Of a stretch of 27,611 nt of DNA, positions 14,746-22,410 are shown in pieces (within the stretch, counting starts at the first letter, position 1; the number at the start of each line of letters is the position of its first letter). Made by a program: the position numbers and the translations under genes. Where the stretch lies: the NCBI GenBank assembly GCA_964599915.1, contig CAZRHR010000037.1:1-27611 (forward strand), given 5' to 3'. Under the pieces are notes generated by a model. It did no database searches. It was given only the letters and a program-made list of their open reading frames with translations, and was not told the origin of the DNA. The DNA comes from CAZRHR01 sp964599915 (GTDB lineage Bacteria; Bacteroidota; Bacteroidia; CAIKAF01).

Positions 14746-15492
14746 TTACATCTGCATTCCGCCACAAACGTGGATCACCTGCCCGGTAATGTAAGCGGAA
14801 CGGTCACTTCCCAAAAAGACCACCAATTCTGCTACATCTTGAGGCGTTCCCCCACGACGAAGTGGAATTTGGGTAAGCCATGCCTCTTTTTGTGCCGGAT
14901 CTAAATGTTGGGTCATTTCTGTTTCAATAAACCCGGGTGCAATGGCGTTGCAACGAATGTTCCTTGAGCCCAACTCTTTGGCTACCGATTTGGTGAATCC
15001 ATGCATGCCGGCCTTACTGGCGGCATAATTGGCCTGTCCTGCATTGCCACTGGTTCCAACAATAGAACTGATGTTTATGATGGAACCACTGCGTTGCTTC
15101 AACAATTGACGTTGTACGGCCTTGGTCACATTAAAAATGGATTTTAAATTGTTGGCAATCACCTCATCAAATGCCTCTTCTGTCATCCGCATCAATAAAT
15201 TGTCTCGGGTAATGCCGGCATTGTTCACCACAATATCCAGACCGCCTAAAAAAGCAATGGCTTCCTCCACCACTGTTTGGGTTAATTGAAATTGCGAGGC
15301 ATCACAAGCAAAACCCTTAGCTTTCACGCCAAGAGAGGTTAATTGTTGCACCAATGTATCTGCTTCCTGAGCGCTTGATCTGTAGGTAAATGTAATGTCG
15401 GCTCCCTCTTCGGCCAATCGCAAGGCAATGCCTCTTCCTATTCCGCGGGTGGCGCCTGTAACAAATGCTTTTTTTCCTGCTAACAAGGTCAT
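14746..15492 (-). CDS. fabG: 3-oxoacyl-[acyl-carrier-protein] reductase
   Basis: 248 residues, the standard FabG length. The short-chain dehydrogenase motifs are complete: TGATRGIG (12-19) for NADPH, CDAS near 63-66, NNAG (90-93), catalytic S143, Y156 and K160 in the YAASK motif, and a GGMQM C-terminus like the usual FabG ending. It reduces 3-oxoacyl-ACP to 3-hydroxyacyl-ACP in fatty-acid elongation using NADPH. It is divergent from the MMPL exporter (91-base gap) and is the first gene of a two-gene unit with the VWA protein. No other fab genes are adjacent, so a specialised role cannot be excluded, but the sequence is orthodox. Confidence 0.95.
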   Translation of the reverse strand: MTLLAGKKAFVTGATRGIGRGIALRLAEEGADITFTYRSSAQEADTLVQQLTSLGVKAKGFACDASQFQLTQTVVEEAIAFLGGLDIVVNNAGITRDNLLMRMTEEAFDEVIANNLKSIFNVTKAVQRQLLKQRSGSIINISSIVGTSGNAGQANYAASKAGMHGFTKSVAKELGSRNIRCNAIAPGFIETEMTQHLDPAQKEAWLTQIPLRRGGTPQDVAELVVFLGSDRSAYITGQVIHVCGGMQM

Positions 15493-15583
15493 GTTTCTAG
15501 GTTTAATGCAGCTAAATTACATAGAACAGCGGAATATCGCGGGAATAAGGCTTTAAAATCCCCGAAGATTGTAATTTGCAGTC

Positions 15584-17785
15584 GTGAAACGGATGGTTTG
15601 GTTGGCTGTCGCTGCAATAGGGTTCCTTCTATTGCCTTTTCCCTTTTTGGGTCAATTAAGGTTTGATTTTGACCTTAAAGGCTACTTGCCTGAAGACAAT
15701 CCATTCATTCAATTTGAGCAACGTTTTGGAACAGACTATGATTTTTTTGTCATCACCGTTCCTTGGCCGGATGGCCCGAAAAAGTTAAAAAGACTTCACG
15801 ATACCCAATCGATGTTGGACGATCTTGCCTCGTTTCCGCACGTGGAACGTGTCCAAGGACTAGCCAACCTTGAACTTCCCGTTTTCCAAGCAGGCCAATG
15901 GCAAAAAAAAGCATGGTTGCGCAACGCACGTTGCCAGGAAGATTTAAGAAAATGGTGGTTTTCTTACGCACCTTGGCAGCAACATCTCGTCAGTACAGAT
16001 GGCCAACATTTGGCTTTATGGGTTCACACCAGTTCCGGGATTTCAAAAAAGAAATCGGATGTCCTTCTTGCCCAAGTCAAGGGTTTCATAGCAGAACAAC
16101 CCATAAAAGGCTGTAAAATCATTGGTAAAATTCAAATCCAAGAAGTGTATTTTAACCAGCTGCCTCGCGAAATGACATGGCTACTATTTTTCGGTAGTTT
16201 GTTGATTTTTATACTATTATTCATCGCGGTGCGCCATGTTCGGTTGGCTTTGTTTTGGATGCTTGGGGTTGGATTGCCTCCGCTTACACTCCTTGGAATG
16301 ATGGGTTGGACCGGAACCCCAATCAATGCGCTAAGCATGATTATTCCGCTTATTTTGGCCGTTATTGGTCTTACAGATTTACTGCACCTTCATTTGGCTT
16401 TTCAGTCGGCCTCCTCCAAAGAGCGTTTATGTCGATGGAAAGAAAGTTTTAAACTTGCAGGAGTCCCTGCCTTGTTAACGAGTTTAACTACGGCCCTGGG
16501 TTTTGTCAGTCTTTACTTCATTCCTGTGGAGGCGGTGGCCCAATTTGGGGCTTGGACTGCGCTTGGGATACTCATCACAGGAATTTGGGTGGTGTTGGTG
16601 CATTTGGGTACCAGTTTATTTTTATCCGCTCACCAACTTCCCTTGCCTACGTTTGGACATGTACTTGGACGTCAAAAAGTGCGTCGTTGGATGCTCGGCA
16701 TGAGTTTCGTCCTTTCCCTTGGCCTTTTATTCCTAAAGTCTGACCATTTTTTAATGCAGGAATTGCCAGAAAAACACAGCACCATGCAAGATTTCGCGTG
16801 GTTTGAGCAACATTTCGGCGGTATCCGACCATTGGAAGTCTTGGTGCCGACAATGTCTTGGAAAAATCAAGAGGATATGCTTTTATTGGAGCAAACCCAG
16901 GAAAAACTTCAACATCATTTTAATGCGACGCCTTTGCAATCAGTGGTTCCAGCTCTAAAATTGTTGCATATGGGATTGAGGGGCGGTCAACCTAAGTATT
17001 ACCTTTTACCTACAGACCAGACAGCGTGGCGGGTTTTAATTCAAGAAGCAGAGAAATTGGGGTTTGAAAACGAAATGGTTCAACAAGGCTGGATGAGTCA
17101 AGATGGATGGTATCGTTTGTCGGGACGGCTGAAAGATCTTGGTGCGCGTACCTATTTGGCCCAATGGAAAAGTTGGTCGACACAAACAGGAATGATGCCA
17201 AATACCTTAACGGGGTCAGCACATCAAATGGATCAAAGTTTATCTTTAATAACAAAAAATCTTGCTTTAGGACTTGGTATGTCCGTCCTAACCATTGGCC
17301 TTATTTTTGGCTTTTTGGTGAGGTCCATACGACTGACCCTTTTGGCTTTAATCGTGAATCTCTTCCCTTTGGCTTGTGTAGGCGGAATGATGGGCTGGGC
17401 TGGAATTCCACTTCAAATTTCCAATATTTTGTTTTTCAATATTTTACTTGGCATTGCAGTAGATGATTCCCTGCATATTCTTTGGAAAGCCTATCCTCTC
17501 CTTCGAGAAGGAATGCATCCAAAATTAGCGGTAGAAAAGGCCATTGCCACTACAGAAAATGCACTTCAATGGAGTACCCTGGTGCTTGTGGCAGGATTTT
17601 TCCCGCTTTGCTTTTCCATGTTTTCTTCACCTCAAAACCTAGGTTTAAGTATGTGTGTAGGTCTCATGGCGGCATGGTGGGCTGACCTTCACCTACTTCC
17701 ATGGCTGGTGGGGCGTTTTTTTCCTTCCAAAAACGCATCTGCTTCATCAAATCCCCTTGGTGCTGGAGCGCTAAATCACGATTAA
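15584..17785 (+). CDS. MMPL/RND-superfamily exporter (COG1033-like)
   Basis: 733 residues with the duplicated RND layout: one N-terminal span (about 4-23), a periplasmic domain (about 28-195), five to six spans (about 197-370), a second periplasmic domain (about 390-545) and a second bundle (about 550-715). Buried acids expected for proton relay are present in IGLTDLLHLHL (near 265) and in GIAVDDSLHIL (near 624-632). The family moves lipids or other hydrophobic molecules using the proton gradient; the substrate is unknown. The start is GTG 15584, which puts K-R before the first span; ATG 15593 would remove these charges. The last 122 bases, including the final span, overlap the convergent aminopeptidase gene. 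Confidence 0.88.
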   Translation: MKRMVWLAVAAIGFLLLPFPFLGQLRFDFDLKGYLPEDNPFIQFEQRFGTDYDFFVITVPWPDGPKKLKRLHDTQSMLDDLASFPHVERVQGLANLELPVFQAGQWQKKAWLRNARCQEDLRKWWFSYAPWQQHLVSTDGQHLALWVHTSSGISKKKSDVLLAQVKGFIAEQPIKGCKIIGKIQIQEVYFNQLPREMTWLLFFGSLLIFILLFIAVRHVRLALFWMLGVGLPPLTLLGMMGWTGTPINALSMIIPLILAVIGLTDLLHLHLAFQSASSKERLCRWKESFKLAGVPALLTSLTTALGFVSLYFIPVEAVAQFGAWTALGILITGIWVVLVHLGTSLFLSAHQLPLPTFGHVLGRQKVRRWMLGMSFVLSLGLLFLKSDHFLMQELPEKHSTMQDFAWFEQHFGGIRPLEVLVPTMSWKNQEDMLLLEQTQEKLQHHFNATPLQSVVPALKLLHMGLRGGQPKYYLLPTDQTAWRVLIQEAEKLGFENEMVQQGWMSQDGWYRLSGRLKDLGARTYLAQWKSWSTQTGMMPNTLTGSAHQMDQSLSLITKNLALGLGMSVLTIGLIFGFLVRSIRLTLLALIVNLFPLACVGGMMGWAGIPLQISNILFFNILLGIAVDDSLHILWKAYPLLREGMHPKLAVEKAIATTENALQWSTLVLVAGFFPLCFSMFSSPQNLGLSMCVGLMAAWWADLHLLPWLVGRFFPSKNASASSNPLGAGALNHD

Positions 17786-18704
17786 GAAATGTTGACCATT
17801 GGTAATACTGCTTTGCCGTGGTAAAATCAGCCAAATTGGGTAAATGATGTTGCCATACTTTCATCGCTTTTCCTTTGCTTAGAAATGGGAGACGTCTCGC
17901 CTTGGAGCGAATGGCCCAAAAAACAGAATCACCGGGTTGTAGATAAAACGCACCGGTATGCCTATAAAATGAATGTGCCTCGGCTTCCAAAAAAGACTGC
18001 CATTGCTGCTGGTCATGGAGGTAAACAACATAGGACTGATACAGTATCGATTCCTCACCATATCTTACTTTCAAAAATTCAAGGGCTGCATGCTGTCCAA
18101 AATGTTGCGCCAGATTTTCATTCCAAGCATCTTCACCGGATAAATAATACCAGCGGTGAAAAAGTTCATGCAAAATGGTTTCCGCCATTGGGCCAACACC
18201 TTCGGAAAGCATTGTAGGAGATAAAACCTCAGAGAAAAAGCCAAGGGAACTCCAGGCGTGTACCGGTCGCACCCGGACATGAAAACCGCGTTGTCTCAAA
18301 TCTGCGGCTTCCTTCTGCGCCCAAGCTACATTAAAATAGCCCCGATAACCTAAACGACCTAAAAACGGATAATACCAGCGATAAGGCCGCAATCCGTCCT
18401 GATAAGAAGCAGAAACGGCCCATAACAAAGGCTGCTTATCGGGGAAAATTCGTTCATAAGAACCCTCTGTATGCAAGCCCAAGTCTTTCGCAAAATTTAA
18501 GACCTGAGGAATGGCCGCAAGACATTTCTGTTCCTCTTCATTTTCTGGAACATACGCTGAAATAGGAATGGGTTTAAAGGGCAAGGTCAATTGCCCTTTG
18601 GCTAAATGAAGGTAATAGCCAAGCTCCGAACCACCCAAAATGAGCGCACTCATGACCAAAAATACCACCAAGACCCACCCAAATTTCTTCTTGTTATACC
18701 TCAT
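17664..18704 (-). CDS. Predicted membrane-anchored aminopeptidase (COG4324/PF10023)
   Basis: 346 residues. A lysine-rich start and one hydrophobic span (about 9-27) form an N-terminal anchor. Family hallmarks follow: YRGYFN (120-125), VHAWSSLGFFSEVLSPTML (148-166), the metallopeptidase zinc motif HELFH (179-183; H179, E180, H183), and NENLAQHFG with E196 as the likely third ligand. The C-terminal YYQWSTFL..D.....GDLMKQMRFW segment also matches the family, so the part that overlaps the MMPL gene is genuine. It is probably an envelope zinc peptidase; the annotation 'aminopeptidase' is by family and has little direct proof. Upstream there are two 11-bp direct repeats (18740-18750 and 18758-18768). 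Confidence 0.85.
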   Translation of the reverse strand: MRYNKKKFGWVLVVFLVMSALILGGSELGYYLHLAKGQLTLPFKPIPISAYVPENEEEQKCLAAIPQVLNFAKDLGLHTEGSYERIFPDKQPLLWAVSASYQDGLRPYRWYYPFLGRLGYRGYFNVAWAQKEAADLRQRGFHVRVRPVHAWSSLGFFSEVLSPTMLSEGVGPMAETILHELFHRWYYLSGEDAWNENLAQHFGQHAALEFLKVRYGEESILYQSYVVYLHDQQQWQSFLEAEAHSFYRHTGAFYLQPGDSVFWAIRSKARRLPFLSKGKAMKVWQHHLPNLADFTTAKQYYQWSTFLNRDLALQHQGDLMKQMRFWKEKNAPPAMEVGEGQPTMPP

Positions 18705-19041
18705 TTTTCACTCCGAATTCTTGGTAAGCATGCCTCGAAAAATGTAAAATCGAGTTGAAATGTAAAATTATAATATTAAATATCGATGGGCACAAGCAAA
18801 TACAGCCTCAGATGCTCCTATTTATCAATTAAATCTAATATTCCTCCTTTAAATTTATTTTTCTCTTTAAAATAGAAACAACCATAATATTTAAATTAAA
18901 ATATTAATAATCAATGAATTAGAATTCTTAAAATTCTTTTTTAATCATATTTAATGTATTAAAAAATAGGAGTTTTAGCTTTTTTAATATAAGTCATCAA
19001 AATATTACATTACTTTTGAAAGAAATTAAAACTGATTTTTT
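18705..19041. other. AT-rich divergent intergenic region
   Basis: 337 bases without a gene, clearly richer in A+T than its surroundings. AAATGTAAAAT is repeated exactly at 18740-18750 and 18758-18768, the first copy nested in CTCGA...TCGAG (18734-18754). TAATATTT/AAATATTA form an inverted repeat at 18885-18906, and AGAATT/AATTCT with a T tract lies at 18921-18942. On the minus strand the direct repeats read TACATTT(C/T), close to the -7 box. The region serves the aminopeptidase (-) and the winged-helix-like gene (+). Confidence 0.6.
19011..19018 (+). promoter_or_regulatory. -7 box before the coiled-coil/winged-helix gene
   Basis: TACTTTTG matches the TAnnTTTG consensus exactly and lies 23 bases before the ATG at 19042. 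No good TTTG is placed 19-20 bases upstream, so the -33 element is weak. Confidence 0.55.
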
Positions 19042-19623
19042 ATGATTGAAATGATTGAATTCATTCAAAAAGAAATCAACCGCAGGGAGCAAGAAATTCA
19101 ACGGTTGCTTGATATTAAAGCCATGCTGTTGAATGATCCTAAGGCTCCCACCACCACCACCATCCAGCCCATTCTTACACCTTCTAAACGCGGCAGAAAG
19201 AAAAAATCTGACGTCATTGAACAAACCATGTCCATGGGGAATGTTGTAAGTTCAGAACCTTCAGCCATCCCTGTAAAGGAAAAGGTGAAAGCCCTGAAAG
19301 TCAAAACAAAATCTCCCAAAAGGAAGAAAAGAAAATCACCTACGACTGAGGGTAGAATCATTGCCACTATTAAGTCCGAAAACCGGCTTTTGGATGTAAA
19401 TACCTTGGCCGATATGCTTGCTCCAAAATTTCCTGACAAAGACTACAGTACACTAACCAAGTATTTTAACGTGGTTTTGTCTAATTTGAAAAAGAAGGAT
19501 ATTCTACATGGAGTTAAATTTGATGAGAAAGACCAAAAACTCAGCCGCAACCATTGGGGCTTAAAGAAATGGTTTACTGAAGATTTTCAAATTACCCCTG
19601 AATATTATTTAAATAAAGACTAA
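19042..19623 (+). CDS. Basic protein: coiled coil plus winged-helix-like domain, function unknown
   Basis: 193 residues, not recognised as a named family. Residues 1-32 form a charged heptad-like helix (IEFIQKEINRREQEIQRLLDIKAML). Residues 45-108 are a lysine/arginine-rich low-complexity linker with RGRKKK and KSPKRKKRKSP, resembling DNA- or RNA-binding basic tails. Residues about 105-180 (GRIIATIKSENRLLDVNTLADML, STLTKYFNVVLSNLKKKDILHG, HWGLKKW) look like a winged helix of the HARE-HTH kind: helix, helix, recognition helix, wing. A DNA-associated role is an inference. It is a single gene with an exact -7 box upstream and a strong terminator 17 bases after the stop. The AT-rich surroundings and lysine-heavy composition differ from its neighbours. 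Confidence 0.75.
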   Translation: MIEMIEFIQKEINRREQEIQRLLDIKAMLLNDPKAPTTTTIQPILTPSKRGRKKKSDVIEQTMSMGNVVSSEPSAIPVKEKVKALKVKTKSPKRKKRKSPTTEGRIIATIKSENRLLDVNTLADMLAPKFPDKDYSTLTKYFNVVLSNLKKKDILHGVKFDEKDQKLSRNHWGLKKWFTEDFQITPEYYLNKD

Positions 19624-19640
19624 TCACTTTGTTTATAAAT

Positions 19641-19675
19641 AAAAAAGAGGAAAAGTTTATTTTCCTCTTTTTTTT
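19641..19675 (+). terminator. Terminator of the winged-helix-like gene
   Basis: AAAAAAGAGGAAAA (19641-19654) pairs with TTTTCCTCTTTTTT (19660-19673) across a 5-base loop, and T continues to 19675. With A and T tracts on both sides it could work in either direction, but only the plus-strand gene needs it. Confidence 0.88.
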
Positions 19676-19740
19676 GCCCTTTTACAACCATTTCCTACGG
19701 TTTCCGTACCTTAGAGCAAGCACTTTATTGTCTTTTCAGC

Positions 19741-21168
19741 ATGAAATGGTTCCTTTTAATTGTAGGAAGTCTCTTAGGTTTTATTCCCCTCAAGGTCCTT
19801 GGCCAGCAGCGGTCTTTGGATTTAATTCAGGCCATTTCTTCTGATCCAGAATTGCGCAGCAGTTGGTTCGGGATATCTGTCTTCTCTTTAACCAAACAAC
19901 AAACGGTATTCGAGCATGAAGCCCAAAAAGCATTCGTTCCTGCTTCTACCCTTAAACTTTTAACTGCCGCAGCAGCGCTCGAAACCCTCGGACCACAATT
20001 CCAATTTGAAACCAAATGGACCTGCGATCCTATTTCTCCGGATGGCATCGTTCAAGGCAATATTTACCTCTGGGCAGGTGCTGACCCAACCTTAGGCTCC
20101 TCGAAATTTCCCACCACCACATGGCCTCTTCTCAAACAATCGTTCTTAGGCTGGATTCAGGAAAAAGGCATTCGGAAAGTGCTCGGAAAATTTATCGTAT
20201 GCACAGGCAAAACAAAAGGTTGGGGCCCTTCTCCTGGTTGGAGTTGGGATGATCTTGGTTGGTATTATGGTGCACCGCCTTCGCCCGTTTGCTTTTTGGA
20301 CAATGGGGTGGAATTGTCCTTTCAAACCCTACAAAAACAAACCTCTCCCCTTTGTCTCTCTCTTCCTTTGCCACTTTCCTACATTACTTGGAACAATCAA
20401 CTGGTCCAAACTTCTTCAGAAGTCAAAGCCAATATACAAGTAATAGGAACGGATCCGTCCACTTCGCGCACCCTTATGGGCACTTTACCCTACAGCCCAA
20501 AAGAAACCAAGCTCCGACTTAGTTTGCCACAACCCGCTTTGGCCGCAGGGCATTTTTTTATCACAGCCCTTAAAGAACAAAATATCGCCATTGACTCCCT
20601 TCCTAAAGTTCAAGAGGAATTTCCAACCCTTGAGCACCAGACTACCTTAGGAAACTGGCGTTCTCCCATCTTGCATGAACTTATAATCAAAGTTTTACAA
20701 GACTCAGATAATTTAATTACAGAGCAACTTGCCACCTATTTGGGCCAACGACAAAACCAAACCGGACCAGAATTTTTAACCTCCTTCTGGAAAATCCGAG
20801 GTTTAGATTCATTGGGATTTTCTCTTGCGGATGGCAGTGGCTTATCTAGGTACAACGCCATATCACCGGCAAATTTCACGCGAATGCTCGGATATATGCA
20901 TCGTTCTCCTCACCGCAACCTGTTTATGAGCTCACTTCCTAAAGCCGGATTACAGGGAACGCTGCAAGGAATTGGAACCCAAAAATCGCTCAAAGGAAAC
21001 ATATGGGCCAAAAGCGGTAGTATGTCCAAAGTACGTGGGTATGCAGGGTACTTGTTTACGGAACAACAGGATACACTGGCCTTTGCCATCCTTTGGAACC
21101 AGTTTCTATGTCCTTCCAAGAAGATCAATCAAAAAGTAGAGGCTTTCTGGACTGCTTGGAGAGAATAA
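19741..21168 (+). CDS. dacB: D-alanyl-D-alanine carboxypeptidase/endopeptidase (PBP4, peptidase S13)
   Basis: 475 residues with a signal peptide (MKWFLLIVGSLLGFIPLKVLGQ). The three penicilloyl-serine transferase motifs are in place: S69-T-L-K72 (nucleophile and lysine), S322-D-N324, and K424-S-G426 in the usual KTG/KSG position. The family's long insertion separates the first two motifs, as expected for class C type-4 PBPs. It trims the terminal D-Ala from, or hydrolyses cross-links in, periplasmic peptidoglycan. A small TACGG/CCGTA hairpin (19696-19708) precedes the start. The gene ends 50 bases before the small membrane-protein operon, which has its own candidate promoter. Confidence 0.93.
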   Translation: MKWFLLIVGSLLGFIPLKVLGQQRSLDLIQAISSDPELRSSWFGISVFSLTKQQTVFEHEAQKAFVPASTLKLLTAAAALETLGPQFQFETKWTCDPISPDGIVQGNIYLWAGADPTLGSSKFPTTTWPLLKQSFLGWIQEKGIRKVLGKFIVCTGKTKGWGPSPGWSWDDLGWYYGAPPSPVCFLDNGVELSFQTLQKQTSPLCLSLPLPLSYITWNNQLVQTSSEVKANIQVIGTDPSTSRTLMGTLPYSPKETKLRLSLPQPALAAGHFFITALKEQNIAIDSLPKVQEEFPTLEHQTTLGNWRSPILHELIIKVLQDSDNLITEQLATYLGQRQNQTGPEFLTSFWKIRGLDSLGFSLADGSGLSRYNAISPANFTRMLGYMHRSPHRNLFMSSLPKAGLQGTLQGIGTQKSLKGNIWAKSGSMSKVRGYAGYLFTEQQDTLAFAILWNQFLCPSKKINQKVEAFWTAWRE

Positions 21169-21183
21169 TTTTTGACCTCATTA

Positions 21184-21206
21184 AACTTGCTTGCATCACA
21201 TGCGTC
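21184..21206 (+). promoter_or_regulatory. Candidate ECF-sigma promoter of the Spy-like operon
   Basis: AACTT (AAC at 21184-21186) and CGTC (21203-21206, followed by TAA) are separated by 16 bases between AAC and CGTC, the spacing typical of ECF sigma-factor promoters. The -10-like element lies 12 bases before the ATG at 21219. There is no TAnnTTTG box in this gap. The match is short, so chance occurrence is possible. Confidence 0.4.
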
Positions 21207-21218
21207 TAAAGGTTGGTT

Positions 21219-21494
21219 ATGAAAAACAAGACTTCACCTCCAGTGTTCGGCTCTACCGTCTATTTTGAAGAACTTCCCGACCGCGTTTTTGTTCGGATGA
21301 AAAGAAGAAATCAAAAAAAATGGGCGGCTTTAACCCTTGTTCCATTGGCAATGGTTATGTTTTTTTCCTTGCCCTGGACGGAGCGCTCCGGACCACCAAG
21401 GGAAGAAATTGTTTCCTATCTGGAACAGGAAGAACAACTGGATCACGAAGTTTGGTTTGAATTGGCCGAATCACAATTAAAACAACAACCATGA
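21219..21494 (+). CDS. Small single-span membrane protein, possible anti-sigma-type regulator
   Basis: 91 residues from ATG 21219; a TTG two codons earlier is less likely. The N-terminal ~35 residues are basic and should be cytoplasmic (VYFEELPDRVFVRMKRRNQKKW). A single hydrophobic span follows (about 36-53), then an acidic ~38-residue periplasmic tail. In Bacteroidota, proteins with the 'YFE.LP.RV' beginning often sit between an ECF sigma factor and Spy/CpxP-like proteins and are thought to act as membrane regulators. Here two Spy-like genes follow but the sigma gene is absent. The stop overlaps the next start as ATGA, so translation is coupled. The regulatory role is inferred from context and general layout. 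Confidence 0.7.
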   Translation: MKNKTSPPVFGSTVYFEELPDRVFVRMKRRNQKKWAALTLVPLAMVMFFSLPWTERSGPPREEIVSYLEQEEQLDHEVWFELAESQLKQQP

Positions 21495-21919
21495 AGAAAA
21501 TGATGATGCTTGGCCTATTGGCTGGCGCCCTGAACCTTAACGCCTTACAGGCACAACGCGAAAACCGCGAAAGACCTACAGAAGCCCAAAGGCAGGAAAG
21601 GGCTGAAAAACAAGAGCAACACAAGGCCTCTATTAATTTGGCGGCTGGATTTACCGCGCAGGAAGCCGAAGCCTTCTGGAGCCTTCAACGCCAAATGCGG
21701 GAAGAACTTCGGGGCATCAAATCTGAGCGGCCGGAGCGTAAAACCGTAGCCGAAAGTACCGATGAGGAATTGTCTCAACGCATGGAGCAAAGATTCCAAA
21801 TGGAAGAACAAAAATTGAGCATCCGAAGAAAGTACCATGCCTCTATGGTGAAAGCAGTGGGCATCAGAAAACTTGCCTTGGCCATGGAAGCGCAGAAAAA
21901 ACACCATGACAAAGACTAA
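21491..21919 (+). CDS. Spy/CpxP-like periplasmic protein, copy 1
   Basis: 142 residues with a signal peptide (MKKMMMLGLLAGALNLNALQAQ). The mature part is almost wholly helical and charged: an E/R/Q-rich helix (about 23-45), then INLAAGFTAQEAEAFWSLQRQMREELRGIK, which matches the LTxxQ-type start of the helical hairpin in Spy/CpxP proteins, and a second long helix (MEQRFQMEEQKLSIRRKYHASMVKAVG) ending near the C-terminus. Such proteins are often labelled 'sensor of ECF-type sigma factor' in flavobacteria and may sense envelope stress or act as chaperones. It overlaps the preceding gene by 4 bases and the next by 14, which shows tight co-translation. It is a diverged paralogue of the next gene. 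Confidence 0.78.
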   Translation: MKKMMMLGLLAGALNLNALQAQRENRERPTEAQRQERAEKQEQHKASINLAAGFTAQEAEAFWSLQRQMREELRGIKSERPERKTVAESTDEELSQRMEQRFQMEEQKLSIRRKYHASMVKAVGIRKLALAMEAQKKHHDKD

Positions 21920-22340
21920 AAGCCTTTTTCTATTCTTATTTTTCTGGGGATTGGCATGTTCCTTGTTGGCGCAAAACCAAGACAGTGAACCGCCCTTTGC
22001 CAAGGTCAATGCCGAACGGAAAGCATTTATTCAAAAAGAAGCTGAATTGACAGATTCTCAAGCAGCCTCGTTTTGGACCCTGGAAAAACGCTTCCGAATG
22101 GAAAGAAGGCGCCTCCGCTTTCAACACAAAAGTCCTTTGCCTCCCTTATCTACCCTTTCCGATGCACAAGTGCAGGAATGGCTGGACCAAAGGTTCTTGA
22201 AAGAAGAAGCCTTGCTTCAATTGGAAAAGGACTTTCAAGCTCAAGGCATTCAGTTGCTGGGTTTACGCACCTTTGCCAGGGTTATTCAAGCCAGTGAAGC
22301 TTTCAAAAAAGAAATGATTGAACGGCTGAAAAAACCTTGA
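21906..22340 (+). CDS. Spy/CpxP-like periplasmic protein, copy 2
   Basis: 144 residues from ATG 21906; the open frame extends 11 codons upstream but only this start gives a clean signal peptide (MTKTKSLFLFLFFWGLACSLLAQ). The mature protein repeats the plan of its neighbour: FIQKEAELTDSQAASFWTLEKRFRMERRRLRF corresponds to the FTAQEAEAFWSLQRQ region of copy 1, followed by a second helix (WLDQRFLKEEALLQLEKDFQ). The start overlaps the end of copy 1 by 14 bases. A C in the signal region (LAC) is followed by a further cleavage-like LLAQ, so a secreted rather than lipidated form is more likely. The operon ends in a strong terminator 16 bases after the stop. Confidence 0.78.
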   Translation: MTKTKSLFLFLFFWGLACSLLAQNQDSEPPFAKVNAERKAFIQKEAELTDSQAASFWTLEKRFRMERRRLRFQHKSPLPPLSTLSDAQVQEWLDQRFLKEEALLQLEKDFQAQGIQLLGLRTFARVIQASEAFKKEMIERLKKP

Positions 22341-22356
22341 AAAAACAAAAGAGTTA

Positions 22357-22388
22357 AAAGCCTGTTGGGAAGCCAGCAGGCTTTTTTT
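22357..22388 (+). terminator. Terminator of the Spy-like operon
   Basis: AAAGCCTGTTGG (22357-22368) pairs with CCAGCAGGCTTT (22373-22384) over 12 positions with one T-G wobble, a 4-base GAAG loop and seven T in all. It ends 22 bases before the trmD start. Confidence 0.92.
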
Positions 22389-22398
22389 CTGAATCCAC

Positions 22399-22406
22399 TA
22401 CCTTTG
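22399..22406 (+). promoter_or_regulatory. -7 box immediately before trmD
   Basis: TACCTTTG is an exact TAnnTTTG match and ends only 4 bases before the trmD ATG. Transcription starting about 6-7 bases downstream would begin at or next to the start codon, giving a leaderless or nearly leaderless mRNA. No TTTG occurs at the usual -33 distance, which falls in the preceding terminator. Confidence 0.55.
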
Positions 22407-22410
22407 CACC

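Noticed and set aside
21545..22009. 154-codon open frame opposite the Spy-like genes
   Set aside because: Phenylalanine/leucine-rich antisense shadow of helical, charged coding sequence.
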